This document shows, in pieces, positions 55,356 through 63,284 of a stretch of 64,000 nucleotides of DNA; position 1 is the first letter of the stretch; each line of letters opens with the position of its first letter. This DNA is from Aliiroseovarius sp. F20344 (GTDB lineage: Bacteria > Pseudomonadota > Alphaproteobacteria > Rhodobacterales > Rhodobacteraceae). The notes beneath the pieces were generated by a model. It was not told where the DNA came from, ran no database searches, and saw only the letters and a program-made list of their open reading frames with translations. A program made the translations under genes and the position numbers. The stretch covers positions 126,501-190,500 of the forward strand of contig NZ_JALKBG010000008.1 in assembly GCF_023016155.1 (NCBI RefSeq), in the 5' to 3' direction.

Positions 55356-56622
55356 ACTACTGAAACAGTTTGAGTGGCTTCGCCGCTCTTCAGCTTTACG
55401 CCTTTCTCTGCTGCTCTCAGTAGTTTTTGCGTGCGGTTTTGCCATAGCAATTCTTGTTGCTCTGATTCTTGGAGAGTCCGCAATTGAGAAGCGCATAGAT
55501 ACGTCTCTTGTCGCTCTTGCAGGAGCTTCTGAGTTGGAAGACGTCCGAGGCGAAGGTCCTGCGATGATCCTGCGGGCACGAGACGATCTGGATGGTCTAC
55601 CGAAACCTTTCGAGCGCGCAGTTCGCCGAGGGGGTGGAACGGTTGAACTTGAACGAGCCCTTTTTCGTTCAGACGTCTGGCGCGTTTTGGTTACCAAAGA
55701 CAGTGAGGGGGAACCTGTGATGGTGGCCGTTCCACTGGAAGAAAGCGAGCAAGTGCAAGAACTTCTGGGGAGCATATTGTGGACCACTGCGCTCATCGTG
55801 ATTGCATTAACACTGGCCATCGGGTTCGGGGCAGGCCTTTTGGCGCAGCGCAGGATCGCGCTAATCAATCGCACCCTCAGCCGATTGGCGGATGGGGATT
55901 TATCCGCGCGAACCGAACATATCAGAGCGAAGGACGATTTGGATGACATCGCCCGACAACTGGATACCACAGCGGCCGAGCTTGAACGCCTCGTGTCTCA
56001 AACCCGTCATCTCAGTGCCAGCATTGCTCACGATTTGCGTACACCTCTTGCGCGCTTACGAGCGCAGTTAGAGATGTTGCCTGACGGGCAGGGTCGCAGC
56101 GCCGCACTAGAAGAAGCCGAACGGCTTTCCCAAATATTTGATACGATCATGCGCGTCGCGCGTATTGAAGCGGCACAAGGCAAAGACGGCTTCGAACTTG
56201 TTGCATTGGATAATCTGACAACAGATGTGTTCGAGATTTTCGAAGCAGTCGTTGAGGATGAAGGAAAGAAACTCACCCTCGAAACCGTGTCCCATTCTGA
56301 GGTTGAAGCTGATCGCCAGATGCTGGTGCAAGCCATGGCTAACCTAATCCAGAATGCGCTGGTACACGGCGGACAAAACATCACGTTGTTTGCGCAGGGC
56401 CAGACTATCGGAGTCTACGATGACGGAGCAGGTGTGGATCCCTCTCAGTTTGGTGAGATCATCAAACCAATGGTTCGTTTGGACGAAGCGCGCAGCTCCG
56501 AAGGCTCTGGGCTTGGCCTCGCATTGGTGCGTGCTGTCGCAGATCGGCATGGCGCAAAACTGGAAATCTCTCAGGTCAAGCCGCAAGGGCTGAAGGTCGC
56601 TCTCAACTTTGCAGATTTGTAA
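55339..56622 (+). CDS. Sensor histidine kinase
   Basis: A 427-residue inner-membrane kinase. Transmembrane segments at about residues 21-44 and 145-168 bracket a periplasmic sensor of about 100 residues. Then come a HAMP domain, the H box SASIAHDLRTPLARL (H231), N box NLIQNALVHG, G1 DDGAGVDP and G2 GSGLGLALVRA. It is the partner of the overlapping response regulator. The signal may involve membrane redox or cation stress given the PepSY and b561 neighbours, which is inference. Confidence 0.93.
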   Translation: MYLASRLLKQFEWLRRSSALRLSLLLSVVFACGFAIAILVALILGESAIEKRIDTSLVALAGASELEDVRGEGPAMILRARDDLDGLPKPFERAVRRGGGTVELERALFRSDVWRVLVTKDSEGEPVMVAVPLEESEQVQELLGSILWTTALIVIALTLAIGFGAGLLAQRRIALINRTLSRLADGDLSARTEHIRAKDDLDDIARQLDTTAAELERLVSQTRHLSASIAHDLRTPLARLRAQLEMLPDGQGRSAALEEAERLSQIFDTIMRVARIEAAQGKDGFELVALDNLTTDVFEIFEAVVEDEGKKLTLETVSHSEVEADRQMLVQAMANLIQNALVHGGQNITLFAQGQTIGVYDDGAGVDPSQFGEIIKPMVRLDEARSSEGSGLGLALVRAVADRHGAKLEISQVKPQGLKVALNFADL

Positions 56623-56650
56623 GACTCCAGTCAGGCTTACGTAATTCACG

Positions 56651-56693
56651 GTCTCCATATCTAGCTCATCGAAACAACGATGAAATTGGAGAC
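56651..56693. promoter_or_regulatory. Leader hairpin covering the ribosome-binding site of the 56700 gene
   Basis: GTCTCCA (56651-56657) pairs with TGGAGAC (56687-56693), and inside it CATCG (56667-56671) pairs with CGATG (56678-56682). The right arm contains the GGAGA ribosome-binding site of the next gene, so the hairpin would mask it. Confidence 0.5.
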
Positions 56694-56699
56694 ACCAAC

Positions 56700-56918
56700 A
56701 TGAACACCCTGATCAATAAAATCACCGCTGCCGTTTCTGGCGCCGTTCTCTTTGTGGCGGCCATCGCCATGGCTGGATTGGGATTCGCAGTTATCGGCGC
56801 ACTTGCGATGTTTGCCCTCATCGGTATCGGCATTGCCCTGATTGCGGCGCCGTTTGCCAATCTGACACGGAAGGGCAGCGATACGCTTTCTGATCAAGAC
56901 GAGAAGGCAGCGGCCTAA
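56700..56918 (+). CDS. Small two-segment membrane protein
   Basis: A 72-residue protein with two hydrophobic segments (about residues 10-35 and 36-52) rich in Ala and Gly and a hydrophilic C-terminal tail. No family recognised. It lies between the kinase and the cytochrome b561 gene, 28 bases before the latter, and its ribosome-binding site is within a predicted leader hairpin. Confidence 0.68.
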   Translation: MNTLINKITAAVSGAVLFVAAIAMAGLGFAVIGALAMFALIGIGIALIAAPFANLTRKGSDTLSDQDEKAAA

Positions 56919-56946
56919 TCGCGCATTCCGGGAGAGAGATTCTACG

Positions 56947-57450
56947 ATGACAGCTTACGCACGCCCCCATGGATTTGTCACCAAAGGCATTCATTGGCTT
57001 TCTGCTGGACTGATCGGATATGGCTATTTGAAGGGACTCGAGGATGTATCGCAGTTGGCTGATCCGGCGTTAATACGATCAGAAATAGTCTTTGCGCTGT
57101 TGCTTGGCGGGCTGTTTCTACTGCGCTGGTTCTGGACCCACAATTTCGGTGGGACAACGCGATTACCACAGGCGGCTCCAAAGTGGGAACACCTCGGCTC
57201 ACGCGCAGTTCACATTGGTCTCTATGCTGCTGTTTTCGGCATCGTTTTGACCGGCCTTGCGATCGCTCTTGGATACGCGACCCCTGTTCTAAGCGGAGTG
57301 TTCCTGACTGCGATGATCGGGCTTCACGAAGCGGCACTGGCGGCTTTACCCCTTCTCTTGCTCGCCCACATCGCAGGAGCGCTCTGGCACAAATTCATCC
57401 GTGGTGACGGCGTGCTTGAGAGCATGACTGGACGGATTCGGAGTAGGTAG
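56947..57450 (+). CDS. Cytochrome b561 family membrane protein
   Basis: A 167-residue protein with four hydrophobic segments. The histidines expected to ligand two b haems are seen in GIHWLSAGLIG, SRAVHIGLYAAVF, GLHEAALAAL and LLAHIAGALWHKFIRGDGVL. The H-x-x-x-A-x-x-H-x-x-x-x-x-D pattern at the end is typical of bacterial CybB. It moves electrons between quinol and periplasmic acceptors such as superoxide. GGGAGAG precedes ATG. Confidence 0.88.
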   Translation: MTAYARPHGFVTKGIHWLSAGLIGYGYLKGLEDVSQLADPALIRSEIVFALLLGGLFLLRWFWTHNFGGTTRLPQAAPKWEHLGSRAVHIGLYAAVFGIVLTGLAIALGYATPVLSGVFLTAMIGLHEAALAALPLLLLAHIAGALWHKFIRGDGVLESMTGRIRSR

Positions 57451-57724
57451 AAACTCTTACTGAGGCTTGCGTTTCACCAAATTGGGTAAAGCGATCGGCT
57501 GTTCGGTAGTCTTAGCGACGGCTTTGAAGAGGCGTAGTACCACCATGATGATCATTTAGATTGGCAGTGAGGGGCCGCTCCAGAACAAGATATTGCCGGG
57601 TGAATTGGTCTATTGGCGACCAAGGCTGGCAAAGCTCTTTACAAAGTTAGCGGTTTCCGCGCTCCACAACTAAAATTCTCAAACCAGCATATCGTTTTTA
57701 AAAATCGGCGTGCATTTTATAAAA

Positions 57725-57740
57725 ATCGGCGCGCGCCGAT
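57725..57740. promoter_or_regulatory. 16-bp perfect palindrome abutting the AraC-type start codon
   Basis: ATCGGCGCGCGCCGAT ends one base before ATG 57741. Just upstream an AAAAATCGGCGTGC sequence (from about 57700) repeats the left half in direct orientation. From 57451 to 57700 no gene or clear remnant is seen. The palindrome could be an autoregulatory operator or, if transcribed, a hairpin over the start. Confidence 0.55.
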
Positions 57741-58865
57741 ATGTCGACACGCTATACTGACTCAAATTCAGTACTCGATTATGTGAGTGGGCCGAATATG
57801 ATCTTCCTTGACCTTGCGCTGCGTGGCGGCGCCGTGACGATCTTGTTGTTGCTGGCGATGTTGATTTGGCGCGCGCCGATCGGCCGGCAAGGGCGCTTGT
57901 CAGTAACGGCACTTGCCGTGTCCATGTCGGCTTTCCTAATCACTACGGCGGCGATGCCACTTAATTTGCATCCAGTCTTACATTCGAACCTCACGCTTCT
58001 CTCTAGCGTCACACCAATAGCAGTAACTTGGCTAATCATAACCATCTTCCTCGATGCTCCGGGTCAGCGATGGCCTTGGATCTTTGCTTCAGTCGCCACC
58101 TCAGCGGCACTCTATTCCCACTTGGTAGTCCCAAGCGCCTTTCCAGTGTGTTTACCAATGGGGGTGCTGCTTTACGGAGCCCTTTTTGCGCTTTCGATTT
58201 GGTCCACGCGAGACGATCTTGTGGAATGCCGCTGCCGGGCGCGGCCTGGGTTTGCCGCAGCAATCGCTGGTCTTGCGCTATTCCTAACCCTCGGACAAGC
58301 AACCGGTGTGTTGCAGGAAGACACTGTGCTGCTTGCTCTTTCACAGGCGTTTGGCATTTTCGCAGTGGCACTTGCCTTTGCAGTTTGGCTACTGCGCCCC
58401 GATGTGAGCCGCTGGCCGGGTGAGGTCTCCTCCGAACGAGGTAACCAACTGCCTGTTCAAGAAGAATTTGCAGATCCCGCCCTCATTGCGCGCATCCAGG
58501 ACGTGATGGCCAACAGCGTTTGGCGGGAGGAGGGTCTGACCATCGGCACACTGGCCGGAAAGCTTGCCGTGCCTGAGCACCGTTTGCGGCGTGCGATCAA
58601 CCAAGGTTTGGGCCATCGCAACTTCTCAAGCTTTATCAATCGCGCGCGTATCGAAGCCGCTTGTGCAGCTCTAACAGATCCCACCCAATTGAACGTAACA
58701 GTTCTGGAAATTGCATATAATGTCGGCTTTGCATCGATAGGGCCGTTCAATCGGGCCTTTCGTGCAGAGGTAGGGCAAAGCCCGACTGAATACCGTCGAC
58801 TGGCGCAGTCTAACGCACTAGCCGATTCTGATGAATCGTCGCCAATAGCTGCAAACCTGCACTGA
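57741..58865 (+). CDS. AraC-family regulator with N-terminal membrane domain
   Basis: A 374-residue protein (307 to 374 depending on start). Residues about 25-220 contain six or seven hydrophobic segments. The C-terminal 110 residues are an AraC/XylS DNA-binding domain (LTIGTLAGKLAVPEHRLRRA, VLEIAYNVGFASIGPFNRAF, GQSPTEYRR). Membrane-embedded AraC proteins of this layout occur in proteobacteria, and the signal is unknown. ATG 57741 lacks a ribosome-binding site, and ATG 57798 (MIFLDLALRGG) is an alternative. Confidence 0.84.
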   Translation: MSTRYTDSNSVLDYVSGPNMIFLDLALRGGAVTILLLLAMLIWRAPIGRQGRLSVTALAVSMSAFLITTAAMPLNLHPVLHSNLTLLSSVTPIAVTWLIITIFLDAPGQRWPWIFASVATSAALYSHLVVPSAFPVCLPMGVLLYGALFALSIWSTRDDLVECRCRARPGFAAAIAGLALFLTLGQATGVLQEDTVLLALSQAFGIFAVALAFAVWLLRPDVSRWPGEVSSERGNQLPVQEEFADPALIARIQDVMANSVWREEGLTIGTLAGKLAVPEHRLRRAINQGLGHRNFSSFINRARIEAACAALTDPTQLNVTVLEIAYNVGFASIGPFNRAFRAEVGQSPTEYRRLAQSNALADSDESSPIAANLH

Positions 58866-58943
58866 TTTTCAACATCGACGCGATTGAGCACGCCCATCTT
58901 CATAGGGATTAGGCATCAGTTCCTCAATAAATGGAGATGCATA

Positions 58944-59105
58944 ATGCGCGCCCTCATTCTCGCTGCTACGTTAGTTATTGCCAATGCCACTCAGGTAGCA
59001 GCTCAAACTATGCCGACATTTCCGCCGACCTCTTACCCAGAGCCCGGATCATTTTGTGGTTTGTTGACCTTCTGTGCTGAAGCCGCACCAAAGGAAGGCG
59101 TTTAG
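58944..59105 (+). CDS. Small secreted two-cysteine peptide, related to the one at 48541
   Basis: A 53-residue precursor. The signal peptide MRALILAATLVIANATQVAA is followed by a mature peptide of about 32 residues, TMPTFPPTSYPEPGSFCGLL and on, with two cysteines six residues apart. The M-P-T, S-Y-P, acidic residue, G and paired cysteine order matches the peptide at 48541. GGAGA precedes ATG 58944. It follows the AraC-type regulator. Function unknown. Confidence 0.6.
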   Translation: MRALILAATLVIANATQVAAQTMPTFPPTSYPEPGSFCGLLTFCAEAAPKEGV

Positions 59106-59196
59106 TCCGTTGTAAAACCGCAGCGCAGGGGACGAAGGTCTCCATCGAGTTCGCCACGATTACACAACTGCTCGGGCTCCCAATCTGTGTACGGTT

Positions 59197-59733
59197 TCAG
59201 TTTGGTACAGGGCGAAGACCGGGGCGATCGATCAGGGCAATATGATTTGCCGTAAAGGCAACATCCTGACTGACATCCGGTACACCCTCTTCTGTCTCTA
59301 CCGCGATGATTTCCCCGGTAAAGAAGTCGCCCGGCTGTACCAGAGTGACCCGCACCCAGGCGTCGCAGTCTGGAATGTCCTTCGCCCATAGCACACGCAA
59401 CAAAACCTGATCCCCCGGTTCGATTGCGCGTTTGATGCTGAGCGGAGGTAAAGCAAATTCAGGCAAAATAGTCATGGCCTTCTGCGCCACGTCTTCGAAT
59501 GTGAAGCCATCTCGATCTAGGCGAGGGCAGGCATCATTCGGGTCAGGGATCTTACGATACTGGGCAGCGTAGCTGTTTCGTTGCTTGAACTCGTCGCTCT
59601 TTGAGTATCGGGTGAAGGCTTTCACCCAGTCTTCATTTGCTTTTTCACGTAGGTGATCACGCCGCAGATAGAAAACGGCCACCAACAGCGCAACGAGCAT
59701 AAGGACGATATTCAACCAGATTGCCGGAGTCAT
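59197..59733 (-). CDS. Membrane-anchored protein of unknown function
   Basis: A 178-residue protein with one N-terminal hydrophobic segment (MTPAIWLNIVLMLVALLVAV) and a soluble C-terminal domain with two cysteines (DACPRLDRDG, DIPDCDAWVRV). No family recognised. ATG 59733 is used because the frame's earlier start is a TTG. It lies 9 bases after the next membrane-protein gene and is probably co-expressed with it. Confidence 0.65.
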   Translation of the reverse strand: MTPAIWLNIVLMLVALLVAVFYLRRDHLREKANEDWVKAFTRYSKSDEFKQRNSYAAQYRKIPDPNDACPRLDRDGFTFEDVAQKAMTILPEFALPPLSIKRAIEPGDQVLLRVLWAKDIPDCDAWVRVTLVQPGDFFTGEIIAVETEEGVPDVSQDVAFTANHIALIDRPGLRPVPN

Positions 59734-59742
59734 ACCCAAGTC

Positions 59743-60684
59743 TCACACGCCATGGATCACCACCATCAGGCCTGTCACCAATAGACCAATGGCGATGTCT
59801 ATTAGCGCGTTGCGATTTGTCTGCAGAAACGCCTGAACGCGTGATCGCCCCTTATAGCTGAAATAGACGGGCAGATTTTGATACAGGCGGCTATTTTTTT
59901 CATTCTCGCGCTCAATTCCACTGTGTAGTTCCTGCATCATCATCAAAGCCGATTTGGGCAATGTGTCAGGTTCATCCACCCAATTGGCGTAGTAATCATC
60001 AGGATCATAGCTTTCCACCTCCTCGCGCAAAGGGTGGTCTTTCGGCAAGGATGCCAGGACCTGCTCGTGTTCTTCCCAGGGGTTAAGCCCGGCTAGGTGC
60101 AACCCCTTCAGGGACTTGCGCAGGATTTGAAACGGATCATGACCATTGGCTTTGCAGAAGGCCGCGACGGCTTGTTTCTCGATGTCCATAAGATCCGGGA
60201 GATAAATCAAGTGCCGACCCGCATCTGCCCAGCGGTCCTCTGCAATTAGCAGGCTGGCCAGCCTCCGCCGCAAAGCGCGATGGTGCGGATAGCGGCATAG
60301 CATCCCATGTGCACGATCCATGGCGCGATTTACCTGGCCGGTTTCTATGTCCCTATCCATCCGGACCTTTAGCCTTTTCATCAGCCGTCTTTCGACCGTG
60401 TTTGCAAACCAATGCCTGCGGAACAAAAGGGCAAAAATGGCAAACCCATAGATCGCCAAAACGATAACTGCTTTGAGGCCAGCCCAAAGCAGCATCACCA
60501 CACCAAAAAATCCCAGAAAGCTCTCGTTGAAGGTGGTGAGTATCCAGTATCCACCGATCAAGTAGACGCACAGCCCAATACCATGAAGAAGCCCCGGCTC
60601 GATCAGCCGCCACAGGGTCAGCTTCTTATCCTCGGCCGATAAACTCTGCCGATTTCTTGATATCTGCTCGGCTGAACTTGTCAT
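59743..60684 (-). CDS. Membrane protein with TPR-like cytoplasmic region, function unknown
   Basis: A 313-residue protein. Two hydrophobic segments (about residues 33-55 and 62-88) are followed by a helical, TPR-like stretch (VNRAMDRAHGMLCRYPHHRA, LASLLIAEDRWADAGRHLIY) and a C-terminal segment (IDIAIGLLVTGLMVVIHG). No family recognised. ATG at 60684 (MTSSAEQISRN) is preferred to the TTG-like longer frame. It is paired with the 59197 gene near the right end of island B. Confidence 0.65.
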   Translation of the reverse strand: MTSSAEQISRNRQSLSAEDKKLTLWRLIEPGLLHGIGLCVYLIGGYWILTTFNESFLGFFGVVMLLWAGLKAVIVLAIYGFAIFALLFRRHWFANTVERRLMKRLKVRMDRDIETGQVNRAMDRAHGMLCRYPHHRALRRRLASLLIAEDRWADAGRHLIYLPDLMDIEKQAVAAFCKANGHDPFQILRKSLKGLHLAGLNPWEEHEQVLASLPKDHPLREEVESYDPDDYYANWVDEPDTLPKSALMMMQELHSGIERENEKNSRLYQNLPVYFSYKGRSRVQAFLQTNRNALIDIAIGLLVTGLMVVIHGV

Positions 60685-60929
60685 GGAAACATCCAATAAA
60701 TGGCGAGCACTGGTTGAACGATAACAGACAGACGTGCCCAACTACTATATTTTGTCTCAGAATGGCTTGGCCTCTGAGTTGGGACAAGGGTAATCATTTC
60801 TTTTTTTACAAGGCACAGTTGCTTGTGCATCTGATGCCGAATGGTTCCGTCAACAATCACTATATTCACGCGAACATGGGACCATGAAAGGGACATCAGT
60901 GAACGCTCATCAGGTCGCGCAGACACAAG

Positions 60930-61275
60930 GATCAACCCTCCGTCACCAACACCAATGTCAGCGATTTTCAATCAAACTCCACGAAACTTAATCTTTCACT
61001 CTGATCACAGCACCTCCCATCAACTCACAATTAGATCCACTTTCGTGAGTTTGCTCCATTCATGCTACTGGTCTGACAAACCAATCTCGCCCATGGCATG
61101 CAAGAGGTCAGCGGTTCGACCCCGCTAAGCTCCACCAATTCTTTTTCCCAGATTTGATAATGGTTTGAGTCGGTTACGTGGTATCCGTCTACCGTTTGCG
61201 CATTGTGTCACCTTTATGCATGCAGTCCTGTGTCATCTCTGTGTCACTCGATTGGGGTGGGAAATGTGAGGACAG
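60930..61275. repeat. Attachment-site module 3 (second displaced 3' half of tRNA-Ala)
   Basis: From 61092 the tRNA-Ala 3' half recurs with few mismatches (CTAAGC for CTAGGC), followed by the same flank. TGTGTCAC-type repeats are at 61204-61211, 61229-61236 (ending T) and 61240-61247. The upstream 150 bases resemble those before module 2. The 5' half of the tRNA is absent. From 60685 to 61694 no convincing gene was found. Confidence 0.75.
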
Positions 61276-61694
61276 CTCTAAAGCAGACTTTCGAATTGAT
61301 TGCAGAGTCCGCCCTGTTCGCGCCATTTTGCTCGATGCTTCTAACAACCAGAGTGAGTCCGGGTTTCGGAGTTTGCTAACGGCGCAAAGCAACGAAAACT
61401 GCACAGCCTAGACATGAGCTTTCTGCTCTGCGCTTGGTGAGGGACGTGTTCATTCTGTACACTTCGACCATCGCAAGCGATTTGTGCGCAGTCCGATTGT
61501 CTTCAGGTCGTTCCTGCCAAGAACGTGACAAAAATAGCAACCGCTACCAGAACCTCTACCGTCAATGATCTGCGTCATAATAGCCACTGATTTTGTAGCT
61601 CAAAATAGCGATTAAGACACTGGCGCCGTTGCGTTGCTCCGTTGCGTCGAGGCGGTGAGTTTACTTTACCGTAACTTATGTTGGGGGATATACT

Positions 61695-63269
61695 TTGAAA
61701 GTCAAAGACTATCTGCAGATCGAAAGGGCCACAAATATAAGTCGATCGGAAGTTGGTCGGCTGGGGACTGCCATCCTCTTTGTGGTCGCCGTCATTCTTT
61801 ACACAGGGACAAGATACGCGCATGTCGATCAGCTATTCCTGCTCATCGCGGCGGCCGTAATCGGCGCTTATATGGCGATGAACATTGGGGCGAACGATGT
61901 CGCAAACAACGTCGGCCCCGCTGTTGGATCCTATGCGCTGACTTTGACGGGAGCTATTGTAATCGCTGCCATATTCGAGGCTGCCGGTGCTATCATTGCC
62001 GGTGGGGATGTCGTCTCAACCGTTAAAAAAGGGATCATCGATCCCGCAAACGTTCCTGATCCAAATGTGTTTATTTGGGTGATGATGGGGGCGCTGATTG
62101 GCGCGGCCCTTTGGCTTAACACGGCAACGTGGCTTGGTGCGCCGGTTTCGACCACGCACTCGATCGTTGGTGGGGTGATGGGTGCAGGTATTGCCGCTGT
62201 CGGATGGGATGTCGTCAACTGGGATTCAATGGGGAAGATTGCGCTGTCTTGGGTCGTCTCGCCTGTTACAGGTGGTGTCATTGCAGCGCTGTTTCTGTTC
62301 ATTCTGAAGAAGACCATCTTCTTTAAAGATGAACTGGTTGAAAACGCGCGCAGGGTTGTCCCCTTCATGATCGGCATCATGACCTGGGCTTTCACAACTT
62401 ATATTGCGCTTAAAGGCATCAAGAAGTTGATCAAGATCGATTTCTCAACAGCGATGCTGATTGGCCTTGTTGCGGGCCTTGCGGCGATCATAATTGTGCG
62501 GCCGATGATCAATGCCGCCGCTCCGAAGCTTGAGAACTCGACTGAAGGCGTAAACAAGCTTTTCACTATCCCGCTCATCATCTCGGCGGCGCTTCTAAGC
62601 TTTGCCCATGGTGCCAATGACGTGGCCAATGCGGTTGGGCCGCTGGCGGGCGTTGTCGATGCGCTCACGCAAACAGAAGGCGGTGCTGCGAAAGTAGCCA
62701 TTCCTTTGTGGGTGATGGTAATTGGGGCTATCGGCATCTCGATTGGCCTTGCGCTCTTCGGGCCCAAGTTGATCCGAACTGTCGGCTCTGAAATTACGGA
62801 ACTGGACCGCTCGCGCGCGTTTTGTATTGCGCTTGCTGCTGCCATCACGGTTATCATTGCAAGTCAGCTTGGCATGCCAATCAGCTCAACCCACGTTGCC
62901 CTTGGCGCGGTGTTTGGTGTTGGTTTCTTACGCGAGTTCCTAGAAACCCGTATGGGTAAGGTTGTTGAAGACGTTCTGCACAAGCACGAAGGTGAGAAAG
63001 ACTTTGCCATTGCCGAGCAAGTATTGATGACGTTCCGCAATGCTCCGCCGGAAGACAAGCAGCGAATGCTCGATGAGCTTAAGAAGATGGGCCCTGAGGC
63101 CGTGATTGATGCGGCAGAGCGCAAAGTTTTGCAGAAGGCCTTGAAGCGCCAACTGGTGCATCGCGCATCGCTGCTCAAAATCGTTTCGGCATGGATCATC
63201 ACAGTTCCGGTTTCGGCTGTCCTTGCGGCGCTCTTCTACTTTGTCCTTCGCGGCATGATGTTGCCATAA
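61695..63269 (+). CDS. PiT-family inorganic phosphate permease
   Basis: A 524-residue membrane protein with the two inverted PiT signatures, GANDVANNVGPAVGS (about residue 61) and GANDVANAVGPLAGV (about residue 305), and a C-terminal cytoplasmic tail before a last membrane segment. It imports metal-phosphate with protons or sodium. The only start is TTG 61695 after a GGGGGAT site. It is followed 15 bases later by an NptA-type gene. Confidence 0.93.
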   Translation: MKVKDYLQIERATNISRSEVGRLGTAILFVVAVILYTGTRYAHVDQLFLLIAAAVIGAYMAMNIGANDVANNVGPAVGSYALTLTGAIVIAAIFEAAGAIIAGGDVVSTVKKGIIDPANVPDPNVFIWVMMGALIGAALWLNTATWLGAPVSTTHSIVGGVMGAGIAAVGWDVVNWDSMGKIALSWVVSPVTGGVIAALFLFILKKTIFFKDELVENARRVVPFMIGIMTWAFTTYIALKGIKKLIKIDFSTAMLIGLVAGLAAIIIVRPMINAAAPKLENSTEGVNKLFTIPLIISAALLSFAHGANDVANAVGPLAGVVDALTQTEGGAAKVAIPLWVMVIGAIGISIGLALFGPKLIRTVGSEITELDRSRAFCIALAAAITVIIASQLGMPISSTHVALGAVFGVGFLREFLETRMGKVVEDVLHKHEGEKDFAIAEQVLMTFRNAPPEDKQRMLDELKKMGPEAVIDAAERKVLQKALKRQLVHRASLLKIVSAWIITVPVSAVLAALFYFVLRGMMLP

Positions 63270-63284
63270 GGTGCAGTCGCTCTC

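Larger units (their letters stand above)
48193..61160. mobile_element. Genomic island B at tRNA-Ala: regulators, secreted proteins, redox cargo
   Basis: The segment between the second and third copies of the tRNA-Ala 3' half. Contents are mixed: small secreted proteins, LuxR- and AraC-type regulators, a truncated integrase, a truncated gene at 53897, a PepSY/two-component/cytochrome b561 group and two unrecognised membrane proteins. The broken genes suggest a decaying, formerly mobile element. The boundaries follow from the repeats, and the interpretation is inferred. Confidence 0.6.

Noticed and set aside
57451-57700. Possible transposase remnant before the AraC-type gene
   Set aside because: A short leftward frame of about 30 codons has no convincing similarity to a transposase, and no terminal inverted repeats were found.
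61300-61694. Pho box before the PiT gene
   Set aside because: Only loose CTGTCAT-like fragments occur, with no properly spaced direct repeat.
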